From contig JAEZLH010000036.1 of NCBI GenBank assembly GCA_023435895.1, forward strand, positions 1-64,000: a DNA stretch of 64,000 bases, read 5' to 3'. The stretch is from Bacillota bacterium (lineage in GTDB: Bacteria > Bacillota > Clostridia > Lachnospirales > Lachnospiraceae). Both the position numbers and the translations under genes were made by a program. This document shows, piece by piece, positions 1 to 8,730 of the stretch; the first letter of the stretch is position 1; each line of letters starts with the position of its first letter. The notes beneath the pieces were generated by a model, which made no database searches, was not told the DNA's origin, and saw only the letters and a list, made by a program, of their open reading frames with translations.

Positions 1-194
1 CAAAAGATGAGGCTCTTTTTCTATTCAGTTCGTTCACTTTTTAAATGAAAAGCAAAAAAAGTTAAAATCCAGTAATTATGCGGTGCTCCGCACCGTTAGA
101 AATAACTAGGTGAATAATCTAGGTTTAATTAATTTTCTAATAATTTCTTTCCTCCTTCACTGGAATGATAGCAAGAATTTATTGGCTCTCATAC

Positions 195-409
195 TCATGT
201 TTTATTAATCTTGCATTTTAGTCCTATGGGCAATTTTGAAAAGCCGTATATATTTGCTCCTCCAGTAACGATACCAGGAAAGTTTACTTTTCCCCCATTG
301 ATTGTCTTTGTCAACATTTCTGTGTCCACCCAGCTTGGACACACTGCTGTCACTGTTATTCCATACCACCTGTTGCACCAGTAATAATTACTATCTTTTT
401 ACGCATCAT
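195..409 (-). pseudogene. Short-chain dehydrogenase (SDR) remnant with internal deletion
   Basis: Read on the minus strand, a good ribosome binding site (AGGAGGG) precedes ATG at 409. The frame reads MMRKKIVIITGATGGM, the Rossmann nucleotide-binding start of an SDR. It then hits a stop and continues, one frame off, as GITVTAVCPSWVDTEML and FPGIVT, the C-terminal part of an SDR. The middle of the enzyme, including the catalytic Tyr-x-x-x-Lys, is gone. The join lies at a GGTATGG motif that could have served as microhomology for the deletion (inference). The C-terminal part resembles the second SDR remnant at 40484-40899. Not functional. Confidence 0.8.
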
Positions 410-504
410 CCCATACTCCCTCCTTTAAATATTATTCTTTTTAAGCCCTGTATAGATATCCTTTCAAATTGGTTCGCAATCCTTCACTACAGGCTAGCCA
501 GAAT

Positions 505-1410
505 TTATAACTCTATCTCCGTTTTAAACGCAACAACAGCTTGCCCGGCGATTTGTACTAAAACCGGTTTTTCATTTTCAATCTTCACATTTACACGCAT
601 ACCGCCATCCCGCTTTATCGCCTCTCCCTGTAAAATCAAAAACGAGAGCTCGTTTTTTGTTTCTAATGACTTACAAATACCGTAATGCACTAAATATATG
701 CCCAACGGGCCATTTGCATTTCCAGTAACGGGGTCTTCCAAAATACCAATTGCAGGAGCAAACATACGACCATGAACCAATACCTCTTCATCAGGATTCA
801 AAGTAAAAACATAATATCCATTACAGCCAACCTCTTCACTAATCGAAGACAATTCCACCATGTTAGGCTTAAGCGAATGTAATCTACCATTTTCTTTTAT
901 TCCTACCATGATTTTTGAATGCCCCGCTGACGCAATAGCAATCGGACAATCTTCCCTTATATCGTTTCTTTCAATCCCCAATGCCCGCGCAATTTTTATT
1001 ACCAGGTCCAAACTGAATGCCTCACTTACTTCTGGTGCTCCTTGCGTCATGATAACGCTAAAATCATGATTTTCCTGTACAATATCCACAGGTAAAATCC
1101 CCGTTTTTGTTTTCTGTAAAACCGTTCCCGAAACCGCTGTTCCCTCAACTGCTCTAACATAATGAGCCGCTATTGTTGCATGACCGCAAAGAGGAACCTC
1201 TGTCGTTGGGGTAAAGAATCTTACTTCAACATCATAATCAGTAACGTTCGACGAAAAAATAAAAGCAGTTTCCGAATTGTTCAATTCTCTCGCAATTCGT
1301 TGCATCTGTTCGTCGGTTAAACCATCCGCATTCGGAACAACACCCGCCGGATTACCATGGAACTTCTGCCGTGTAAAAGAATCTACTTGGTAAATTCTAT
1401 ATGTTTTCAT
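505..1410 (-). CDS. PhzF family isomerase/epimerase-like protein
   Basis: A 301-residue protein of the PhzF (phenazine biosynthesis-like) family, which has the diaminopimelate-epimerase fold. Seen: N-terminal VDSFTRQKFHGNPAGVV, the typical F-x-G-N-P-A-x-V motif; NNSETAFIF with the conserved family glutamate; RFFTPTTEVPLCGHAT with the second-half G-H-A-T signature; and DPVTGNANG near the C-terminus. Length fits the family (about 260-300 residues). I chose ATG at 1410 over 1416 because AAGGAG lies seven bases upstream of it. There are no phenazine genes nearby, so the substrate is unknown; most clostridial PhzF-like proteins are uncharacterised. Transcribed alone, or loosely with the genes to its right. 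Confidence 0.85.
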   Translation of the reverse strand: MKTYRIYQVDSFTRQKFHGNPAGVVPNADGLTDEQMQRIARELNNSETAFIFSSNVTDYDVEVRFFTPTTEVPLCGHATIAAHYVRAVEGTAVSGTVLQKTKTGILPVDIVQENHDFSVIMTQGAPEVSEAFSLDLVIKIARALGIERNDIREDCPIAIASAGHSKIMVGIKENGRLHSLKPNMVELSSISEEVGCNGYYVFTLNPDEEVLVHGRMFAPAIGILEDPVTGNANGPLGIYLVHYGICKSLETKNELSFLILQGEAIKRDGGMRVNVKIENEKPVLVQIAGQAVVAFKTEIEL

Positions 1411-1543
1411 AATCACACTCCTTAATGATAAATTTCAACCACTATCATATGGCTATTTATCATATAATCGAATTTCGTTAATAATTGTTAGGCGATATTC
1501 CTAATGATCAAGATTCTACACCATTCCGTGCTAAGGAGCAGCT

Positions 1544-1885
1544 TTAGCAAGCTACAATTTCTTTAATAAAGAATTCTCGACCAGATATCATTTCAAAGGC
1601 TTCACTTTGGCAATGTGGACATATAGAATGATTTTCCAATATATTAAATACCTTATTGCACTTTTTACAAATACCATTTGCAGGCATGACTTCTATTTTT
1701 AATTCAGTATCTTGCAAAAGACTGCCATCAACTGCGGCTGGATAACACGCTTCTACATACCTTGGAATCGTCGGTGAAAGTTCACCGATTTGCAAAACCA
1801 ATGTCTGAACTTTGGTAACTCCATTTTGTTTTGCAAAACTTTCAACCATTTTAACAACCTCGATCATAACTCCTATTTCGTGCAT
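1544..1885 (-). CDS. hypA: Hydrogenase nickel metallochaperone HypA
   Basis: The 113-residue length is normal for HypA. It starts MHEIG, where the N-terminal Met-His-Glu supplies the nickel ligands. The C-terminal zinc loop has two CX2C pairs (Cys73/Cys76 and Cys89/Cys92). HypA hands nickel to [NiFe]-hydrogenase precursors together with the GTPase HypB (family knowledge). It is last in a minus-strand set hypB, FAD/ferredoxin oxidoreductase, hypA, with gaps of 47 and 98 bases, so cotranscription is likely. GGAGGTGG precedes the ATG. No hypC-F genes or hydrogenase subunits lie in the window. Confidence 0.93.
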   Translation of the reverse strand: MHEIGVMIEVVKMVESFAKQNGVTKVQTLVLQIGELSPTIPRYVEACYPAAVDGSLLQDTELKIEVMPANGICKKCNKVFNILENHSICPHCQSEAFEMISGREFFIKEIVAC

Positions 1886-1983
1886 TATAATCCACCTCCG
1901 TTATAAGATCATGTGCCAACTAGGCACATATAGAAAGAACGGGAGAACTATCGCTCTCCCGAATTTCTTAGATATTATGTAAA

Positions 1984-4659
1984 CTATTTTTTACTTTTCA
2001 ATAAACGTTTCACATTTTTAACAGCAATGCGACCTTGACGCTTTATAACATGTTTTATAACAATAGGTTTCATTTGAGCTAATGTAACACCCGCACTATC
2101 ATATTTTCTTGATAATGAAATTGCGTCAAATTTACATTTGGTGGTACATATTCCACAGCCAACACATTGATATTGATCTACTACCGTTGCACCGCATCCC
2201 AGACAGCGTTCTGTTTCTTTCTTAATCTGTTCTTCTGTAAATGTAACACGTAAATCTTTGAAGGTTTCTTTTGACTTATTTCCTTCTATATGTTCTGACT
2301 TTTGTCTTGGAATACTGTCATAACTTTCAAGATTCAAGTTATCCTTATCAAGTGCATGATACTCTCTTTCTCTTACTAATGTCAAGCTATCGCCATGAAT
2401 ATAACGATGAATGGAGATAAATCCCTGCTTCCCTAAAGCAATCGCATCAATGGCAAATTTGGGACCTGTCACAGCATCACCACCTGCAAAGACATCTTTT
2501 TCACCTGTTTGATAGCTTAACGGGCTTACTTTGACGGTTTTATTCGGATTCAATTCTATCTTTGAAGCCTTTAATAATTCTCCCCATTCCATAGCCTGTC
2601 CAACAGAAATCAATACATAATCTGCTTTTACAATCTTAGTTTCATTCTCATCAAATTTAGGACTAAACATCTTATTCTCATCAAATACAGAAATACACTT
2701 CTTAAATTCAACACCGACTACGCGTCCGTTTTCATGAAGTATACGTTTGGGTCCCCAGGAATTATTAATCTGAATTCCTTCGGACAGCGCCTCTTCAATT
2801 TCTTCCTGTAAGGCTGGCATTTCATTACATGATTCCAGACAGAACATATCAATTGTATTTGCACCAACTCTTTGGGCTGTTCTTGCAACATCGATGGCTA
2901 CATTACCACCGCCAATTACAACTACATTGCCTTCTGTTTTTAACTCTTCTCCAAGGTTTACCTTACGCAAAAATTCAACCCCTGTCATTACGCCTTGTGA
3001 ATCTTCCCCTTCTAAGCCTAAACTTCTTCCAGCCTGAGCACCAATTGCTAAATAGAATGCTTTATATCCTAATTCTCTTAAAGCATCCAGCGTAATATCT
3101 TTACCAACTTCAACTCCTGTTTTAAATTCTACGCCGAGTTCTTTTAATATGTCAATTTCAGCATTTACTACTTCTTTCCCAAGACGGAAGGATGGAATAC
3201 CAAGCGTTAACATACCACCAAGTTTTGCTTGTTTTTCAAATACCGTTACCTGATAACCTTCAACAGCAAGGAAATAAGCACAGGATAATCCTGCCGGTCC
3301 TCCACCGATCACTGCAATTTTTTCAGCTCTTTGCTTTTTCTTCTCAGGCACAAAACGATGTTCAGCCTTTAAATCCTGATCTGCCAGGAATTTCTTAACT
3401 TCATCTACTGCAAGCGGTTCATCCAACCCTCCTCTTGTACAAGCAGATTCACACTTCCTAGGGCAAATACGTCCGCAAATTGCAGGGAAAGGATTCTCCT
3501 TCTTAATTAACTCAAGCGCCTCTTTGTATCTTCCTTGAGATGCCATCTTAATATATCCCTGAACAGCGATATGCGCCGGACATTCCGACTTACAGGGACT
3601 CGTTCCACTCTCGGCAACAACTTTACGATGACGATACTCAAAGTTCCATTTATCTTTACCCCACTGTGTATCATATGGTGTATCTTTTACTTCCGGTTCA
3701 GGAAGCGGCAGTTTCGTACATAAGCTTTGTCCTAAGGTCAGGGCATTGGAGGGACAGTTTTCTACACATTCTCCGCAAGCAACACATTTATCTTTATCCA
3801 CATTGGATACATAATTTGATCTGGACCAATCCGGATTTCGATAGAGGTTCGCATTTCTAAGACCAAAACAAGAGCATCCGCAGCAGTTACAAATAGCAAG
3901 TGCCTCTCCTGGACCTGATAGATTAGGTATCTGATGCATCAAGCCTTCCTTTTCTGCTCTTAGACAAATCTCCTTCGCTTCTTCTCTTGTTACCTCTCTG
4001 CCTTTACCAGTACGTATATAGTATTCCGCTGCCGAACCAAGACGAAGGCATATCTCTTCCACAGTATGACCGCAGCCTTCTCCTATAATTCTCATAGATT
4101 CACGACAGGCACAATCTGTAACTGCAAAAAGCTCATGTTTATTTAGTAAATATTCAATCTCCTCGTACGAAGCCCTCCTTGTATCTGCATCAATGGCACT
4201 TTGAACCGGAATTACTCTCATAACTCCCATGCCAATCGGAATATTTCCTGCCATCAAAGCGCCTAATTTTCTTGTATATTCTTCAAAGGCTTCTGCAATT
4301 ACCGGATATTTTTTAACATTTTCTTTATTATCAACCATGTATTCCATGATTCCAGGAACAAAAAGCTCTAAACAGTATACATTGACACCATTGGCGGTTT
4401 CCACCTTGATTGAACCGTCAATTGCCATTTTGTAAAATACCTTTTCTACCTCAGCTTCCGATTTGCCACATTGCTTAGCGACTTCTTTTGCCGTTTTGGG
4501 CTTACGAATCTCTAAATGAAGTGCTATTTCAGCTTCTTCATCGGATGTAACTGCCTCAAGAAGACGGTATTCAGGGTCTGTCGGTTTTACTTTTACGATA
4601 CCACCTGTAATACCAGCTCCAATCTTATTGGCTAATGCCAACACCTTTTTCTTTACCAT
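1984..4659 (-). CDS. FAD/NAD(P)-dependent oxidoreductase with ferredoxin domains (GltD-like fusion)
   Basis: An 891-residue modular redox protein. Order: a winged-helix-like N-terminus (about 1-110); a Cys-rich middle part (CACRES, CNCCGCSC); a ferredoxin motif CVACGECVENCP near 295; a glutamate-synthase-small-subunit-type Fe-S segment (CKSECPAH ... CGRICPRKCESAC, about 355-410); an FAD fold (VIGGGPAGLSCAY near 460); an NAD(P) fold (VVIGGGNVAIDVAR near 590); and a C-terminal ferredoxin motif CVGCGICTTKCKFDA near 850. GltD-like proteins pass electrons between NAD(P)H, flavin and Fe-S partners. Its place between hypB and hypA suggests a link with hydrogen or nickel-enzyme metabolism (inference). 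Cytoplasmic; the true electron partners are not visible. Confidence 0.85.
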   Translation of the reverse strand: MVKKKVLALANKIGAGITGGIVKVKPTDPEYRLLEAVTSDEEAEIALHLEIRKPKTAKEVAKQCGKSEAEVEKVFYKMAIDGSIKVETANGVNVYCLELFVPGIMEYMVDNKENVKKYPVIAEAFEEYTRKLGALMAGNIPIGMGVMRVIPVQSAIDADTRRASYEEIEYLLNKHELFAVTDCACRESMRIIGEGCGHTVEEICLRLGSAAEYYIRTGKGREVTREEAKEICLRAEKEGLMHQIPNLSGPGEALAICNCCGCSCFGLRNANLYRNPDWSRSNYVSNVDKDKCVACGECVENCPSNALTLGQSLCTKLPLPEPEVKDTPYDTQWGKDKWNFEYRHRKVVAESGTSPCKSECPAHIAVQGYIKMASQGRYKEALELIKKENPFPAICGRICPRKCESACTRGGLDEPLAVDEVKKFLADQDLKAEHRFVPEKKKQRAEKIAVIGGGPAGLSCAYFLAVEGYQVTVFEKQAKLGGMLTLGIPSFRLGKEVVNAEIDILKELGVEFKTGVEVGKDITLDALRELGYKAFYLAIGAQAGRSLGLEGEDSQGVMTGVEFLRKVNLGEELKTEGNVVVIGGGNVAIDVARTAQRVGANTIDMFCLESCNEMPALQEEIEEALSEGIQINNSWGPKRILHENGRVVGVEFKKCISVFDENKMFSPKFDENETKIVKADYVLISVGQAMEWGELLKASKIELNPNKTVKVSPLSYQTGEKDVFAGGDAVTGPKFAIDAIALGKQGFISIHRYIHGDSLTLVREREYHALDKDNLNLESYDSIPRQKSEHIEGNKSKETFKDLRVTFTEEQIKKETERCLGCGATVVDQYQCVGCGICTTKCKFDAISLSRKYDSAGVTLAQMKPIVIKHVIKRQGRIAVKNVKRLLKSKK

Positions 4660-4706
4660 ATTGACCCTCTTTTCATGATTTTAACTAGAGTTTTTAATTT
4701 ATAAAT

Positions 4707-5378
4707 CTAATTTTCATTCCATTCTTTCACTTGTGTCCTAATCCATTCAAACCATTCATCCATGCCCTGACCTGTTTTGGCACAAATCGGAATGACTTTG
4801 ATATTAGGATTTAATTTCGTAACGCGTTCCCTAACTGCTTCTATGTCAAAATCAAAAATTCCCATTGCATCGATTTTATTAATTAATAATACATCGACAA
4901 TCGAAAACATCAATGGATATTTAAGAGGTTTATCGTCCCCTTCCGGAACACTAAGGATTGCTGCATTTTTTGATGAACCGGTATCGAATTCAGCAGGACA
5001 TACCAGATTTCCTACATTTTCTAATATAGCAAAATCAATGCCTTCTGTGCCCAACCCTTCTAGACCCTGCTTCGTCATATCTGCATCAAGGTGACACATT
5101 CCACCGGTATGCAATTGAATTACTTTTGCTCCTGTTTTTGAAACAGTATTTGCATCAACTTCCGAATCAATATCCGCTTCCATAACTCCAATATTCATTT
5201 CTTCTCTTAATGCCTCAATGGTTCTTAAAACTGTTGTTGTTTTTCCCGATCCTGGGGATGACATTAAATTTAATAGAAAAGTCTTACTTTTTTTCAATTC
5301 ACTGCGAAGTGCATCTGCCTGCTTATCGTTATCATCAAATACACTCTGCTTAATTTCCAATACTTTATAGGTATCCAT
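4707..5378 (-). CDS. hypB: Hydrogenase maturation GTPase HypB
   Basis: A 223-residue GTPase that drives nickel insertion into hydrogenase with HypA. Seen: P-loop SSPGSGKTT (40-48); MEADIDSEVDA, a metal-binding/switch region; HTGGMCHLDA with the conserved Cys-His of the nickel site; ENVGNLVCPAEFD; and NKID as the guanine-specificity motif. There is no His-rich N-terminal nickel store, so this is the short form. AGGAGG lies 11 bases before the ATG. First gene of the hypB-oxidoreductase-hypA set, and separated from the oleate hydratase upstream by a strong terminator. Confidence 0.95.
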   Translation of the reverse strand: MDTYKVLEIKQSVFDDNDKQADALRSELKKSKTFLLNLMSSPGSGKTTTVLRTIEALREEMNIGVMEADIDSEVDANTVSKTGAKVIQLHTGGMCHLDADMTKQGLEGLGTEGIDFAILENVGNLVCPAEFDTGSSKNAAILSVPEGDDKPLKYPLMFSIVDVLLINKIDAMGIFDFDIEAVRERVTKLNPNIKVIPICAKTGQGMDEWFEWIRTQVKEWNEN

Positions 5379-5412
5379 CTTAGCTCAAACCTCCTGGCCG
5401 CTCACGAAATAT

Positions 5413-5458
5413 AAAAACCCCTATCATAACTATTGTTATCGTTACAATAGGGGTTTTT
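5413..5458 (-). terminator. Rho-independent terminator after oleate hydratase
   Basis: The inverted repeat AAAAACCCCTAT ... ATAGGGGTTTTT gives a 12-bp stem and a T-rich tail on the minus strand. It starts 24 bases after the oleate hydratase stop codon and ends before hypB. The sequence is symmetric enough to work in both directions. Confidence 0.85.
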
Positions 5459-5482
5459 GGCATTAACCCGCCCTATTATTAG

Positions 5483-7255
5483 TTAGTGAATGATTTTATA
5501 TCTTTGTAATACTTCTTCGATAACAGTGCCGGATATTTTCTTTAATACCTTATTCTTTACGATACCAAGTGGAAATGGTAACTTGGCATCCAAAGGACTC
5601 TTCCCATCCATCATTTTAACCGTTGAATCTAATAACACACGAATATCATAGCAGGAATTGAATACTTCCGGTACGCCACGATCTACATTAAGCAAGGTGT
5701 AGACTGCTTCCATACCAGTTCTTACGGAATATTCTGTTGTAAAGATACAATCACGGACTGTTTCTGCAAACTGTCCAAGAAAAGCAGCATTGACACAACC
5801 CTCCGGTACCACATTAGGTCTGTCGCCTTTCCTTCTCGGCATAAAGAATGCTGTAATATAAGGCATCATACAAGGAATACAACGAGCCGATTTTTCTGCC
5901 ATCTCTTTAATCTCATTTTCCGGAACTCCCATGTGATAGAGCCATTCTTGTGTGATTTCTTCGCCGGTACAGTCCTTCATCGCCTTTTTAACATAGTCTC
6001 CGGGAACATCGGTAAACAATGCGTATACCCATACTACCAGCTGATCCTTCGGTTGATCTTTAAAGTGAGGCTGCCTGTTTAACGTATAGCTTAATAGCCA
6101 TTTTGAGTCTTTTGCAGTAATAATGCCACCGGTAACAACTTTTCCGCTAAACGGATCACGTTTACATATTTTCTCAATATATTTTGGTATCTTGTCATCT
6201 AAGGTAGTTACTGTTGCAGATTCCCAATTTGTCTCTTTGATATTAGAACAGAACTTCTCCGGATGACCGAAAGCAGGATCTTGCTTCGCAATCTTCTTCC
6301 ATAATCCCCAAGAGGAGCCTTCTGACGTGTCCATTACCGCAGGATGATGATGATCTCCTAAGGATGACTTCTCTGTACAGCTACCATTTGTAATAAACAC
6401 CAAATCATTTTCCGTCAAATCGATATCTTCTTTTTTACCATCATGGATACTTTCAATTCTTTTTGCTACTTTTTTATTTCCTGTGATATCAAAAATAACA
6501 TTCGTAACTTTTGTATTGTACTGAAATTGTACTCCATGTGACTCCAAATATTTTAGCATAGGTAAAATCAAGGAATCATATTGATTGTATTTTGTAAATT
6601 TCAAAGCTTTAAAATCCGGAAGTCCTCCGATATGATGGATAAATCTTTGTATGTATAGCTTCATCTCCAACGCACTATGCCACTCTTCAAAAGCAAACAT
6701 GGTTCTCCAGTATAACCAGAAGTTGGATTCAAAAAATTCTTTTCCCAATATTTCATCCATTCTCTTATCATGCAAATCTTCATCTTTGGTGAAGAACAAT
6801 TTCATAATATCCTTTGACGCCTTGTCGCTTAATCCGAATTTGCCGTCGGTATGTGCATCCTCACCTCTGTTTACCGTTGCCCTCATAAGAGAATAGTTTG
6901 GATCCTCTTTATTTAACCAATAATATTCATCCAGTACCGAAACACCTTCTGTTTCAATGGATGGAATGGAGCGGAATAAATCCCATAGACATTCAAAATG
7001 ATTTTCCATTTCACGTCCGCCACGGATTACAAAGCCCTTTTCGGGATCGTTAATTCCATCGCAGGCTCCACCGGAGATATTCATTTCCTCAAGGATATGA
7101 ATTTTCTCTCCCTTCATCTGTCCATCACGAACCAAGAAGCACGCTGCAGCCAAAGATGCTAAACCCCCTCCTACTAAATATGCTGATTTTTTATCTACAT
7201 CTACCGGCTTTAATGGACGAGCAAATGCTTCATAATTTCCGTTGCTATAATACAT
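5483..7255 (-). CDS. ohyA: Oleate hydratase (myosin-cross-reactive antigen family)
   Basis: A 590-residue FAD enzyme that adds water to the double bond of unsaturated fatty acids such as oleate, giving hydroxy fatty acids; the family is linked to detoxification of free fatty acids. Seen: the FAD motif YLVGGGLASLAAA (26-38), SGGACDG and RGGREMENH typical of the family, LYWRTMFAFEEWHSALEM, and the C-terminal GQFAETVRDCIFTTEYSVRT. Length is normal. AGGAGG precedes ATG. It follows a DUF5692-like membrane protein on the same strand. Both are probably controlled by the divergent GntR-type regulator at 8731-9435 through operators near 8535-8562. Confidence 0.95.
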   Translation of the reverse strand: MYYSNGNYEAFARPLKPVDVDKKSAYLVGGGLASLAAACFLVRDGQMKGEKIHILEEMNISGGACDGINDPEKGFVIRGGREMENHFECLWDLFRSIPSIETEGVSVLDEYYWLNKEDPNYSLMRATVNRGEDAHTDGKFGLSDKASKDIMKLFFTKDEDLHDKRMDEILGKEFFESNFWLYWRTMFAFEEWHSALEMKLYIQRFIHHIGGLPDFKALKFTKYNQYDSLILPMLKYLESHGVQFQYNTKVTNVIFDITGNKKVAKRIESIHDGKKEDIDLTENDLVFITNGSCTEKSSLGDHHHPAVMDTSEGSSWGLWKKIAKQDPAFGHPEKFCSNIKETNWESATVTTLDDKIPKYIEKICKRDPFSGKVVTGGIITAKDSKWLLSYTLNRQPHFKDQPKDQLVVWVYALFTDVPGDYVKKAMKDCTGEEITQEWLYHMGVPENEIKEMAEKSARCIPCMMPYITAFFMPRRKGDRPNVVPEGCVNAAFLGQFAETVRDCIFTTEYSVRTGMEAVYTLLNVDRGVPEVFNSCYDIRVLLDSTVKMMDGKSPLDAKLPFPLGIVKNKVLKKISGTVIEEVLQRYKIIH

Positions 7256-7406
7256 TATTAATTCCTCCTGTTATCAACTCAGATACCATGCTTTCCTGCA
7301 CGTTCCGAATTATTATGAAGGCAAGTTGTCGATGCTTCAATTCAACTTGTCTTATGTATACCTGCAATAACCTGATGTTGGGATTAAACAGCCCTTTCGT
7401 CATTGT

Positions 7407-7499
7407 TCATTGGCTATTTGCATAAAGCAAAAGAATGAATGCGCCTATGAAAATTGCCATAGTCACAGTATAAATAGGACTATTTAACCTCAACATCAT
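7407..7499 (-). CDS. Possible 30-residue single-span membrane peptide
   Basis: A short frame between the DUF5692-like gene and ohyA starts MMLRLNSPIYTVTM and continues as one hydrophobic helix (AIFIGAFILLLYA). It has no convincing ribosome binding site. It could be a small membrane peptide of the operon, a decayed gene end, or chance. Only its position inside the operon and the clean helix support it. Confidence 0.22.
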   Translation of the reverse strand: MMLRLNSPIYTVTMAIFIGAFILLLYANSQ

Positions 7500-7530
7500 A
7501 ATCTTAGACTGTCAAAGAGTCCATGAAATA

Positions 7531-8511
7531 TTATTCTGCAAGTGCTTTTACTTCCTGATATTTCTTCAAATCGGTATAAACTTCAGCAGTATAAGGATTT
7601 CTCTTTGTTTTAACTGCTTTATAAATCATAAATACAAAAACTGCGATATTGGATAAAAGTGCGAACAAGCTAAAACTAAATAGTGCTGTTTTATTATAAG
7701 TAGAAGCTACTGAGAACTTTCCTTCATCAATAAAGGAGGGTATTGTCTGCGCAAACATACACCAAAGAGCCAAAGTTTGTGCACGATGCTGTAACCAAGC
7801 ACCTTTTCCAAGAGTAAATGCGCATAAAGTTGGCGCTAATAATAAAGCAAATCCACAATACCAGGAGTGTCCCGGTAAACAATTATATGTATATGCAAAA
7901 TTCCAAAGATCATAAGCTATAATCCAGAACCATAACATATCCGGCCATAACATATCTTTGCTCTTATCTTTCGCAGTTACCTTACGAATACATATGCCAA
8001 ACCATCCCGTAATCGTAATGATATTTAAAATACCTGCTGCTGCATTCATGAAGTTCCATTGTCCACCAAGTACATACATTGCTTCATCTTTTAGCATACC
8101 ACCCTGAGCATAGTTTAGACCTACTTCAATATCTCTTGCCACTGCCTCACAAATGTTAATGGCTAAGATTAGTGGTGGGAAACACAATGCAATCTTATTC
8201 GTTGATAGACTCCACTCTTTTCCACTCTTCTTATTTCTACCATGTAAATGACGAATACACCAAAAACCAATACACCCTGCAGTGGATGAATAAACTTTAG
8301 CAAGATGGAACCAGTCTGTATAAGTGGTATCGCTAAGTACAGTAAACCATAAAACGGAAAGTACAATCGGCATTACAACAAAGCAAAAAAAGCCTGCCAG
8401 TGTATTTCTTCTCGTTATCTCATTTAAAAGAAATAACAAACCAAAAACTACGATCCAGACAAGCCAGACAGAAACTGCGGTCGCACCGCTTGCATAATTA
8501 AATGTAAACAT
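7531..8511 (-). CDS. DUF5692-like multi-pass membrane protein
   Basis: A 326-residue integral membrane protein with about eight to nine hydrophobic helices (for example WLVWIVVFGLLFLL, GFFCFVVMPIVLSVLWFTVL, LFSFSLFALLSNIAVFVFMIY). It resembles the uncharacterised DUF5692 family; the function is unknown. Many conserved Trp, Tyr and His residues sit in loops (CIRHLHG, WFWIIAYDLWNFAYTYNCLPGHSWYCGF). It is the first gene of the operon with oleate hydratase (275-base gap, one possible tiny ORF between). AAGGAGG precedes the ATG. A role in fatty-acid handling or stress at the membrane is only an inference from the partner gene. Confidence 0.75.
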   Translation of the reverse strand: MFTFNYASGATAVSVWLVWIVVFGLLFLLNEITRRNTLAGFFCFVVMPIVLSVLWFTVLSDTTYTDWFHLAKVYSSTAGCIGFWCIRHLHGRNKKSGKEWSLSTNKIALCFPPLILAINICEAVARDIEVGLNYAQGGMLKDEAMYVLGGQWNFMNAAAGILNIITITGWFGICIRKVTAKDKSKDMLWPDMLWFWIIAYDLWNFAYTYNCLPGHSWYCGFALLLAPTLCAFTLGKGAWLQHRAQTLALWCMFAQTIPSFIDEGKFSVASTYNKTALFSFSLFALLSNIAVFVFMIYKAVKTKRNPYTAEVYTDLKKYQEVKALAE

Positions 8512-8534
8512 TTTTTATGCCTCCTTATTTATTG

Positions 8535-8562
8535 TGGTCATACCAGTATGACACATCATACT
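8535..8562. promoter_or_regulatory. Candidate GntR/FadR-type operator in the DUF5692-ohyA leader
   Basis: TGGTCATACCA (8535-8545) fits the TGGT-N3-ACCA pattern bound by FCD-type GntR regulators. It adjoins a second dyad, AGTATGA-CACA-TCATACT (8545-8562). Together they cover the expected transcription start and leader of the minus-strand operon. The first motif recurs at 8691-8705 in front of the regulator gene. Confidence 0.7.
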
Positions 8563-8571
8563 TTGTCAATA

Positions 8572-8600
8572 TATTAACATGTTTTTCTTCCAAATGTCAA
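8572..8600 (-). promoter_or_regulatory. Promoter of the DUF5692-ohyA operon
   Basis: Minus-strand TTGACA (8600-8595), a 17-base spacer and TTAATA (8577-8572). The predicted start near 8565 lies at the edge of the operator dyads, so a bound regulator would block the start of transcription. Confidence 0.65.
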
Positions 8601-8650
8601 TAAATATCCTGTTTATTAATGCATATATATGATAAAATTATATTTTTATC

Positions 8651-8679
8651 TTGATTTTTATTCAAAATTACTATATAAT
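8651..8679 (+). promoter_or_regulatory. Promoter of the GntR-type regulator gene
   Basis: TTGATT (8651-8656), 17-base spacer, TATAAT (8674-8679). The operator copy at 8691-8705 lies just after the predicted start, which suggests autorepression. Confidence 0.65.
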
Positions 8680-8690
8680 AATTTTTGGTA

Positions 8691-8705
8691 TGTGGTCATA
8701 CCACA
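8691..8705. promoter_or_regulatory. Candidate GntR/FadR-type operator before the regulator
   Basis: TGTGGTCATACCACA is a 15-base TGTGGT-N3-ACCACA palindrome that shares GTGGTCATACCA with the site at 8534-8545. It lies 25 bases before the regulator start codon. Confidence 0.72.
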
Positions 8706-8730
8706 AACAGTTTAAAGGAGTGACATCACC

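Noticed and set aside
82..97. CGGTGC-TCC-GCACCG hairpin as a terminator
   Set aside because: The stem is short, no T-tract follows, and no gene end lies within reach in the window.
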